From positions 213,513 to 277,512 of the forward strand of contig JANQRT010000024.1 of the NCBI GenBank assembly GCA_028284385.1: 64,000 bases of DNA, written 5' to 3'. Below, piece after piece: positions 44,496 through 51,747 of the stretch; the stretch's first letter is position 1, and each line of letters begins with the position of its first letter. The stretch is from Opitutaceae bacterium. Its GTDB lineage: Bacteria; Verrucomicrobiota; Verrucomicrobiia; Opitutales; Opitutaceae. The position numbers were made by a program, and so were the translations under genes. The notes under the pieces were generated by a model. The model was not told the DNA's origin and ran no database searches. It was given only the letters and a program-made list of their open reading frames with translations.

Positions 44496-45266
44496 TCACC
44501 GACCCAGCCAGCCGCCATCGGCAACTAGGGTAACGCCGGTCACATAGTTAGAAGCCTCGCTGGCAAGAAAAACGACCGGGCCCTTGAAGTCTTCGGAGGC
44601 GCCCCAACGATCAGCTGGGATACGTTCCAATATTTGACGACTTCTCACTGGATCGTTCCTCAAAGCCTCGGTATTATCGGTTGCGATATAGCCAGGAGCG
44701 ATCGCGTTTACGCAGACGCCTTTACCAGCCCACTCGTTGCTTAAAGCCATGGTTAACTGCTTGATGGCCCCCTTGCTTGCCGCATAGCCGGGGACGGTGA
44801 TCCCTCCTTGAAAGCTCAACAGCGAGGCAATAAAAATGATCTTCCCGCTCCCTCGTTCGACCATCGTCTTGCCTATTTCCCGAGCCAATAAAAATTGGGC
44901 ATTCAAATTCACCTCAATCACCTCGTCCCAAAGCTCATCGCCATGCTCAGACGCCGGCGCCCGCAGAATTGTCCCTGCATTGTTCACCAGAATATCGATA
45001 CAGGTATGATTGTCCTGCAACTTTTCAATGAACGCTTTAACGGAATCCCTATCTGAAAAATCGCATCGGTAGCTCCAAAATTTTCTTCCCCTTCCCTCAA
45101 CCGCCTCTCGAGCTGGACTCGCCGCTTCCGGCAAGCTAGCCGAAACGCCCACGATATTCGCTCCCGCCTCAGCAAGCCCTTCTGCCATAGCCAAACCAAT
45201 TCCGCGCGAACAGCCAGTCACCAGAGCCGTTTTTCCTTCCAATCGAAAACTATCCAACACATTCAT
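44496..45266 (-). CDS. kduD: 2-deoxy-D-gluconate 3-dehydrogenase (KduD-type SDR)
   Basis: The 256-residue short-chain dehydrogenase has TGCSRGIG (about 17-24), NNAGT (about 92-96), and the active YAASK (about 160-164). Its start, FRLEGKTALVTGCSRGIGLAMAEGLAEAGA, closely resembles KduD. KduD oxidises 2-dehydro-3-deoxy-D-gluconate-type intermediates with NAD in breakdown of unsaturated uronates. It lies 85 bases after kduI on the same strand, so the two are probably one operon. Many SDR enzymes look alike; the kduI neighbour raises confidence. Confidence 0.85.
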   Translation of the reverse strand: MNVLDSFRLEGKTALVTGCSRGIGLAMAEGLAEAGANIVGVSASLPEAASPAREAVEGRGRKFWSYRCDFSDRDSVKAFIEKLQDNHTCIDILVNNAGTILRAPASEHGDELWDEVIEVNLNAQFLLAREIGKTMVERGSGKIIFIASLLSFQGGITVPGYAASKGAIKQLTMALSNEWAGKGVCVNAIAPGYIATDNTEALRNDPVRSRQILERIPADRWGASEDFKGPVVFLASEASNYVTGVTLVADGGWLGR

Positions 45267-45351
45267 ATTACTTAGTATCTAATCATTCAATACCTTTAGC
45301 AAGCAGAGCCCTATCGCATTCGGATGAAAGTTCGAATATGCAGGCTTTAGA

Positions 45352-46206
45352 TCATTTTAAATCCCGCACAGAAACCCCATCCATGTCGTCGAAACGCTGA
45401 TTTTCGCCGCCCATACCCCAAATAAACGAATACGAGGCAGTTCCTGATCCAGAGTGGATCGACCAGCTTGGCGAGAGAGCCGCCTGCTTGTTTTTAACCC
45501 ACATAACTCGGGATTCGTCAGGCTGCCCTAAAAAGTGAGCGACTTGATCATCCTCATTGAGATCAAAATACAAATAGACTTCAGATCGACGAAAATGAGT
45601 GTGACAAGGCATAGTATTCCAAACACTTCCGCTTTCAAGTTGCGTCACGCCCATTACGAGCTGGCAACTTTGAATCCCCTCCTCGTGAATATATTGAAAA
45701 ATAGTTCGCTCGTTGCAGGTCTCACCCGACCCTAATTCGATTCTACGAGCCAAACTACGATCGGCAAAGCTAGTCGGATACCGTTTATGAGCAGGGTAGC
45801 TAAGCAAATAGAACGCCGCAGGATCGGCCGTATCCAAGAATTCGCATACAACTTCGCTGGTTTCCCGACCTACATAGAGGCACTCTCCCTTGCCCACTTC
45901 GAAAGTCTCGCCGTCCACGATGATACGCCCTGCGCCTCCTACATTAATAAAGCCTCCCTCGCGTCGCTCGAAAAAATAACGGCAGCGTAACTCCTCAGCC
46001 GCCCCGAGCTTCAGCGGCTCGCTCGTCGGGCAAATCCCTCCAACAATAGCCCGATCGAGGTCCGTCGCCACCAGGGAAATCGTTCCCGGAATAAAAAGCT
46101 CATCCAGCAAAAACGCTTCTCGCAAGGCTTTCGTTCCCAAAGTCCGATACTCGCCCACGCTTGGAGAAAACCGATAAACCAATCCAGGAAATTCATATTT
46201 GAACAT
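45352..46206 (-). CDS. kduI: 5-dehydro-4-deoxy-D-glucuronate isomerase (KduI)
   Basis: From ATG 46206 the protein has 284 residues (an upstream TTG would add three). It matches KduI throughout: LREAFLLDELFIPGTISLVATDLDRAIVGGICPT near residue 30, GGAGRIIVDGETFEVGKGECLYVG around 95, and the cupin metal-binding segment MPCHTHFRRSEVYLYFDL, with the HTH and E residues typical of the zinc site. KduI converts 4-deoxy-L-threo-5-hexulose uronate to 3-deoxy-D-glycero-2,5-hexodiulosonate, the step before KduD. It shares an operon with kduD and lies downstream of an IclR regulator. Confidence 0.93.
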   Translation of the reverse strand: MFKYEFPGLVYRFSPSVGEYRTLGTKALREAFLLDELFIPGTISLVATDLDRAIVGGICPTSEPLKLGAAEELRCRYFFERREGGFINVGGAGRIIVDGETFEVGKGECLYVGRETSEVVCEFLDTADPAAFYLLSYPAHKRYPTSFADRSLARRIELGSGETCNERTIFQYIHEEGIQSCQLVMGVTQLESGSVWNTMPCHTHFRRSEVYLYFDLNEDDQVAHFLGQPDESRVMWVKNKQAALSPSWSIHSGSGTASYSFIWGMGGENQRFDDMDGVSVRDLK

Positions 46207-46313
46207 TGCGTCCAATTTTTGCAGCCACCTGAGTCAAGTCAATCTTCGAACGTTAGAGGTTTTCTCAAAACAGTGACAGACTTGAAAGCTGCACTGCGAA
46301 ATGCATGCTACCG

Positions 46314-47066
46314 TTAACCTCCTAACAACGCCGTCAATTCCCTGGCGACGCCCTTCACTTCTTCCGCAATTTCGGGGGCTCTCTTTTTAGTGAAGCGTAC
46401 GCAAGAGGCCGTTATTCCAATAGCTGCGCAGACTTCACCTGAGCTATCGAAAACAGGAGCCGCCAGGCAACGAACGCCCTCGTGATACTCCTCGTTATCC
46501 ATGGCATAACCGTCTTTCCGAACTTTCTCGAGCTGCTTTTTCAAAATCCTTGGCTCAGTAATGGTCTTTGATGTTAGACGAACTCGGTCCGGCTTTTTCC
46601 AAACAGTGGTTAGTGTATCCAAAAAACGATATGCCAAAAAGACTTTCCCTGTCGCCGAGGCATGGGCATAGGCCTGCGTACCCGGTTTGGAAGCGGCGCT
46701 AAGAGGATGCGGGCAGTTAGCCACTTCAGCAATGAGAGCCCTACCATCATCCCACAAGGCTAGGTGACTTGTCTCGTTCGTCACGGAAGTTAAATTTTCC
46801 AACAAGGGACGAGCAGCATTCTGGGTATCGAGAGAACCGAACGCCCGCATCCCCAAAGCGGCCAGGCCTCCACCGAGAGAATAGCTACCATTCTCCTCTC
46901 TAAGGAAATTCTCGCCCGAAAGGGTCTTGGCAATTCGTAAAACCGTCGTTCTTGGCACCTCCAAGTCGTTGGCCAATTCTGAAACGCTGCGACCCTCCCC
47001 AACGGTTGCAAGGTGCGTCAACAAACGGCAGGCGTTCTTCAAATTAGGAATGACGTAATCAGGCAT
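46314..47066 (-). CDS. IclR-family regulator (KdgR-like) of the uronate locus
   Basis: ATG 47066 gives 250 residues: an N-terminal winged helix (NACRLLTHLATVGEGRSVSELANDLEVPRTTVLRIAKTLSGENFL) and a C-terminal effector domain (from TNETSHLALWDDGRALIAEV). This fits IclR-family regulators such as KdgR, which respond to 2-keto-3-deoxygluconate in pectin and uronate catabolism. An upstream TTG adds six residues; a palindrome GTTCACATTTGAAC (47069-47082) lies before the ATG, a likely autoregulatory site. TTTGAAY occurs three times around the divergent promoter to DUF4861. Confidence 0.9.
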   Translation of the reverse strand: MPDYVIPNLKNACRLLTHLATVGEGRSVSELANDLEVPRTTVLRIAKTLSGENFLREENGSYSLGGGLAALGMRAFGSLDTQNAARPLLENLTSVTNETSHLALWDDGRALIAEVANCPHPLSAASKPGTQAYAHASATGKVFLAYRFLDTLTTVWKKPDRVRLTSKTITEPRILKKQLEKVRKDGYAMDNEEYHEGVRCLAAPVFDSSGEVCAAIGITASCVRFTKKRAPEIAEEVKGVARELTALLGG

Positions 47067-47068
47067 GC

Positions 47069-47082
47069 GTTCACATTTGAAC
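47069..47082. promoter_or_regulatory. Palindrome before the IclR gene
   Basis: GTTCACATTTGAAC is symmetric (GTTCA/TGAAC) and directly upstream of the ATG at 47066. Two further TTTGAAY half-sites lie at 47159-47165 and 47178-47184, between this gene and the divergent DUF4861 gene. An IclR-type protein could bind here and repress both directions. Confidence 0.5.
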
Positions 47083-47225
47083 AAAGGCCGAGGGTTTGAA
47101 CAGAAAAATCATATTCACAACCAAAACCGATGGATTACACTAGGTTAGGAAGTCCATATTTGAATACATATTTCGTTTTTGAATTAACACTTGCGATGCT
47201 TTGATACAATCGCTTCAAATGATTC

Positions 47226-48107
47226 ATGTTTTCTTCGCTCTGCAGTAAGGGATGCTTAGTGCTCGTCGCCCTCTGCGCCGTCACTGAACTCACGGCCGAG
47301 AAGACAAAACCTGCCGCCTACGCCTGCTTTGTCCCTGAACGAAAAGACGACTTCGCTTTCGAGAACGACAAGGTGGCATTCCGCATCTATGGACCTGCCC
47401 TTAAAGATTCCGTCGAAAACAGCGGGATCGATTGCTGGTTAAAGCGAGTCGACTACCCGATCATCGATAAATGGTACGCCGAGAATGCGGCTGGAAAATC
47501 CTATCACAAAGATCATGGAGAAGGCTACGACCCCTATAGCGTGGGAAGTTCCCTTGGCTGCGGAGGTCTGGCCCTTTGGGTCGACGGAAAACTTGCCCAG
47601 TCAAACGTTTTCAAGAACTACCGCATCATTGAAAACGGTCCTACTCGGACTGTATTCGAAATTGACTACGCCTGGGAGAATCTAGAAGGGGATTTCACCG
47701 AAACCCGACGTTTCACGCTCGCTCTCGGCTCCCAGCTTTTCAAGGCCGAAAGCCAGATTTTTTCCAAGGGCCAACCCGCTCAAACCACAGTAGCGATTGG
47801 CATTGCAACTCACGGAGGAAAAGCTATTGTATCAGCAAATACGTTACAAAACTCCGTGTGGATATCAGGCTGGGAATCGATTCACGGCGCCCAGTTGGGG
47901 ACAGGAGCAATCATCCCGATCAAAAACTATAGCTCCACGCAAATCATTGATTCAGACAAGAGCGATCGCAGCCACATAGCCCTCATCGCGAATACAGACC
48001 GTGAGGGGCGCATTGCCTACCATGCTGGCTTCGCCTGGTCGAAGGCTGGTGAAATCGTCCATCTTGAAGATTGGATCCAATATTTAAGTACTTTCTCGGA
48101 AAAATGA
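47226..48107 (+). CDS. DUF4861 secreted protein
   Basis: A 293-residue protein with a signal peptide (about 1-24). It carries the DUF4861 pattern RKDDFAFENDKVAFRIYGPAL near residue 38, SGIDCWLKRVDYPIIDKWY and SYHKDHGEGYDPYSVGSSLGCGGLALWVDGKL. DUF4861 proteins occur in polysaccharide-utilisation loci for uronic-acid-containing glycans, and a role as a polysaccharide lyase or hydrolase partner has been proposed; I regard it as unproven. The gene heads a plus-strand run (with the PHP-like and enolase-superfamily genes) that is divergent from the IclR-Kdu genes. Its stop overlaps the next ATG. Confidence 0.9.
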   Translation: MFSSLCSKGCLVLVALCAVTELTAEKTKPAAYACFVPERKDDFAFENDKVAFRIYGPALKDSVENSGIDCWLKRVDYPIIDKWYAENAAGKSYHKDHGEGYDPYSVGSSLGCGGLALWVDGKLAQSNVFKNYRIIENGPTRTVFEIDYAWENLEGDFTETRRFTLALGSQLFKAESQIFSKGQPAQTTVAIGIATHGGKAIVSANTLQNSVWISGWESIHGAQLGTGAIIPIKNYSSTQIIDSDKSDRSHIALIANTDREGRIAYHAGFAWSKAGEIVHLEDWIQYLSTFSEK

Positions 48108-50206
48108 AAACCCTAACGACGCTTTCCGTTTCTCTTCTCATTTTCGCTTCGTCAAACATAGCCGCAACCATAGATCGTTCGGGCTTTAAAGAGGGCGACG
48201 GCTTTTCACTCGAGACGAAATCAAACGCTCTTCGGCTAGAATGGCCAGCAGACGAAGGCAAAGGATTCATCGAATTCGACTTTCGTCCCCAAAACACGCC
48301 CACCGGACGCACCCCGCTGATAAAGTCTATCGGAATCCGCGGCAAACAAGCGCTCTCCAACCTAGATCCGCACTACATCCTTTGGGTAGGACCGCGCGAC
48401 TTGGAAAGGCGTAAAGGCTGGACCATTTTCTTTGATCGAGTTCAACGCAAGCGCTACACAGCAGAGAAGGCCTTTCTTGAGCCGGAAAACATTAAAGCCT
48501 CTCGTAACCATAATATTGCTACGATCGAAATTTCAGGTCTTTCCAGTGACAGTTTTAGCGGATCCCTCGCCTTTATCGCTTATGAGGGTAGCCCTTTTAT
48601 TCGCATGGAAGCGCGTGTCTCCACCGAGAAGGAAGCAACTGCCTTTCTCTATCATTGCGGATTATCGAAACGCGATATCAACGGCGAAACGGTTCACTAC
48701 ATCGACCCCTTCGGCAACTCCATCGATAAGAAAATCGGTTCCGAATTCGCGGCTCCGCTGCAAACGAAATACCGCTCCGTCGCGGTAGCCTCAGACAGCG
48801 GATCTTTAGGCATCATGCCCCCGCCCCATCAATTTTTGTATCCCCTAGATTTTGCCGATAATTATGGATACAACTGGTCAGGGCTCAATTACTCCGACTT
48901 CATCATTGGCTATTCTTGGGGCATTCGCCAGCCGCCAATCGGCGACAACCGATTTGCGCCGTGGGTCAACGCCGCTCCAGGCGACCTGCAAAAGCTGCCC
49001 GCCTTTCTCGTGATATCGGACGAGAATGGAGCCGCCAATCTAGAGAAAATCAAATCCTATACGAGGAGCGACAGCTTCAAACCACTGCCAGGCTACAAGA
49101 CCTTCACCAGTCACTACCATATAGAGCATGCTCTCGATTATATCGAAAAGCAGAAAGCCCAAGGCGTCTCCGGAATTCCGCAGGGGCTCGAGAATCCAGA
49201 GTTCGTAGACGTATTCAAAAAAATGGGAGTGGAGATCGTTCACCTAGCGGAATTTCATAAGCGAGCGACACCTGGGATGGCGACGCAACCACGCCTGGAA
49301 CAGCTCAAGGTGCTCCACGAGGAATGCGCTCGCCTGTCGGACGAGGGATTCCTTCTCCTTCCCGGCGAAGAACCCAATGTTCATCTCGGCGGGCATTGGA
49401 TTAGCTTTTTTCCAACACCCGTCAACTGGGTTCTCAACCGCCCGGACGGAACTCCTTTCGAACAGGAAATCGAAGGCTTTGGAAAAGTTTACCACGTCGG
49501 CAGTCAGGAAGACGTCCTAAAGCTCTTCGAAAAGGAAAACGGTTTGATGTGGACGGCCCACGCTCGCATCAAAAGCTCCACTGGCTTTCCTGATTTCTAC
49601 AAGGACAACCAATTCTTCAAAAGCGATCATTTCCTTGGCGCTGCCTGGAAAGCCATGCCAGCCGATTACTCTCGTGATATGCTCGGCTGGCGAGTGCTCG
49701 ATCTGCTCGACGACATGAACAACTGGGGCAATCGCAAGCAGATCCTTGGCGAAGTCGATATCTTTAAGATCTATAAAGGCTATGAGCTCTACGGAGCTAT
49801 GAACATCAACTACATCAAGCTCGACCAGTTGCCTTCCTATGAGGAAGGCTGGCAACCCATCCTCGATACGATTCGAGCGGGCAGCTTCTTCACCACCACT
49901 GGCGAGATTCTCATAACCGACTTTTCCGTAAACGGCAAAGAAAGCGGCCAAGTCCTCCAAAAGAAACTCAAGAAAGCCAAACTCTCAGCCAACCTTGAAT
50001 GGACCTTTCCGCTTTCCCATGCAGAGATCGTTACAGGAGATGGCGAGGAAATCTTTAGACAGCGTATCGAATTACTAGATACTAAAGAATTCAATACGAA
50101 AACGTTAAGCCAGAAAATCGATCTCAGCAATCGCGCCTGGGTTCGAATCGAGGTCTGGGACATTGCGGCAAACGGCGCCTTCACCCAACCCGTCTGGGTT
50201 AAATAA
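48104..50206 (+). CDS. Secreted PHP/CehA-like metallohydrolase-like protein
   Basis: From ATG 48104 the protein has 700 residues: a signal peptide (about 1-22), an N-terminal beta-sandwich (about 30-330) and a C-terminal domain that starts with TSHYHIEHALDYIEKQKAQG and continues with GVEIVHLAEFHKRATPG and GEEPNVHLGGHW. The H, E and D placement looks like a PHP/CehA metal site. The reaction is unknown, but placement between DUF4861 and the enolase-superfamily enzyme suggests action on a sugar or uronate. The start overlaps the DUF4861 stop by four bases. Confidence 0.72.
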   Translation: MKTLTTLSVSLLIFASSNIAATIDRSGFKEGDGFSLETKSNALRLEWPADEGKGFIEFDFRPQNTPTGRTPLIKSIGIRGKQALSNLDPHYILWVGPRDLERRKGWTIFFDRVQRKRYTAEKAFLEPENIKASRNHNIATIEISGLSSDSFSGSLAFIAYEGSPFIRMEARVSTEKEATAFLYHCGLSKRDINGETVHYIDPFGNSIDKKIGSEFAAPLQTKYRSVAVASDSGSLGIMPPPHQFLYPLDFADNYGYNWSGLNYSDFIIGYSWGIRQPPIGDNRFAPWVNAAPGDLQKLPAFLVISDENGAANLEKIKSYTRSDSFKPLPGYKTFTSHYHIEHALDYIEKQKAQGVSGIPQGLENPEFVDVFKKMGVEIVHLAEFHKRATPGMATQPRLEQLKVLHEECARLSDEGFLLLPGEEPNVHLGGHWISFFPTPVNWVLNRPDGTPFEQEIEGFGKVYHVGSQEDVLKLFEKENGLMWTAHARIKSSTGFPDFYKDNQFFKSDHFLGAAWKAMPADYSRDMLGWRVLDLLDDMNNWGNRKQILGEVDIFKIYKGYELYGAMNINYIKLDQLPSYEEGWQPILDTIRAGSFFTTTGEILITDFSVNGKESGQVLQKKLKKAKLSANLEWTFPLSHAEIVTGDGEEIFRQRIELLDTKEFNTKTLSQKIDLSNRAWVRIEVWDIAANGAFTQPVWVK

Positions 50207-50232
50207 ATAGGTCCCGCTCCACTCGAAGCTAT

Positions 50233-51513
50233 ATGAACGACAATCCTACACGACGCCAGTTTCTGAAAACCACTCTAGCCGCTTCAGCTAGCATGCCTTT
50301 TATGAAAACCTCATTCGCCTCTAATTCCGTGACCGATCTCGATGTTCGCATCGACAGGATCTATTGTTTTCGAGCCATTTACGACCGCCCTCGAATCATA
50401 GGGGGGAATTCTGGATACAAACTTGCTGGAGGTCAACGCCATGACTGGATGATCGCTCTCTTCGGCAACAATGGCAAAATCGGACTTGGTTCATGCCCTC
50501 GCTATGGACGCCCTACTCCTAGCGACTTTCCTGTGGGAAAAACCATTGGCGACCTGCTGGGCAAGCACCTTGCCGAAACGGCAGACAAAGTCGGTACAAC
50601 CGCGGTCTGGGACCTCGCGGGCAAAACGCTCGGCAAGCCCGTTTACGAACTACTTGGCGGCCACCGTAAACCCGAAGGCATTCAAGTCTACGACGGCGGT
50701 ATCTACATGGAGGAGCTTGTCAACCGGGACGCCAAGTCCGCCTATCGCAATCCCAACGCTCCTTACGGTCCGCGACCCTCCTGGAAAGATATATTCATGG
50801 AGGCAATCGATGTATCCAGAGAACAGGGACATAATTTCATTAAGGTTAAAATCGGTCGAGGACACCTGCACCTTGATCGCCAAGCCGGCAATATCCAGGA
50901 CGCTGCCGTACTGCGCTTCATACGCGAATACGCTGGACCAGATCTAAGGATAGGCGTCGATGCGAACAACGGCTATGACTTGGACGACACGCTCTGGCTT
51001 CTCGAGAATCACGGCGACCTGAACCTCGAATTCATCGAGGAAATGTTTCCGGAGGATATCGAAAAGTATCAGCAAGTCAAAGACGCCATAAATTCGAAGG
51101 GCCTCAAAACCCTGGTTGCAGACGGCGAAAACTGGAAAACCGCTTATGATCCAGGGGTTCCGGAAATCATCAACGCCGGGGTCATCGACGTTCTTCAGGG
51201 CGATATGCGTATGTTCCAGATCGAGGGCATTCTCGCCGAAGCCGAACTAGCGAAGAAAGCCGGACATGGAGCCCAAATCGCTCCCCACAACTGGGGCTGC
51301 GAGTTCGCCTGGTATGTGATGATTCACATGGGCAATGCCATTCCTCACTACTACGGCGCAGAGCACGATCCAGGTTCCATTCGAGTCCCGGTTATGGTAA
51401 AAGATGGATACGCAATCAATAACGGCCGTTGCTTCGCCTCCGAAGCTCCCGGCTTCGGAGTCCATCTCGATCTCGACCTCCTTGAAAAAGTCGAGAAGGT
51501 CTACGCATTCTAA
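50233..51513 (+). CDS. Tat-exported enolase-superfamily (mandelate racemase-like) enzyme
   Basis: The 426-residue protein begins with a twin-arginine signal (TRRQFLKTT, R7-R8). The barrel holds K204-x-K206 (FIKVKIGRG), metal ligands D243 (VDANN), E269/E270 (FIEEMFP), E299 (VADGE) and H352 (APHNW), the mandelate racemase/muconate lactonising pattern. Typical reactions are sugar-acid dehydration or epimerisation. Export of such an enzyme by Tat is unusual, since most family members are cytosolic; together with DUF4861 and the PHP-like protein it suggests that part of the acid-sugar chemistry occurs outside the inner membrane. Sugar acid substrate is inferred from context. Confidence 0.88.
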   Translation: MNDNPTRRQFLKTTLAASASMPFMKTSFASNSVTDLDVRIDRIYCFRAIYDRPRIIGGNSGYKLAGGQRHDWMIALFGNNGKIGLGSCPRYGRPTPSDFPVGKTIGDLLGKHLAETADKVGTTAVWDLAGKTLGKPVYELLGGHRKPEGIQVYDGGIYMEELVNRDAKSAYRNPNAPYGPRPSWKDIFMEAIDVSREQGHNFIKVKIGRGHLHLDRQAGNIQDAAVLRFIREYAGPDLRIGVDANNGYDLDDTLWLLENHGDLNLEFIEEMFPEDIEKYQQVKDAINSKGLKTLVADGENWKTAYDPGVPEIINAGVIDVLQGDMRMFQIEGILAEAELAKKAGHGAQIAPHNWGCEFAWYVMIHMGNAIPHYYGAEHDPGSIRVPVMVKDGYAINNGRCFASEAPGFGVHLDLDLLEKVEKVYAF

Positions 51514-51747
51514 GACTCACTCATCTCTTAATTTCGTTTTGCATACCTCATCCTACGAGGATGCTTCGATTTCAGTACTCGCTTCATCGCTTGGGTCGAT
51601 AGGCGTGAGCATTAGATGTGGGTCAAATGGCTAGGGGCATAAGGCGGGCAAAAAATCTACCCGTTTCAGATTCGGACCTTGAGGATTTTATAAATCGATA
51701 ATCAACTTCCACTTGCCCTACTCGATCTTTGCTTAACTCAACATTCG

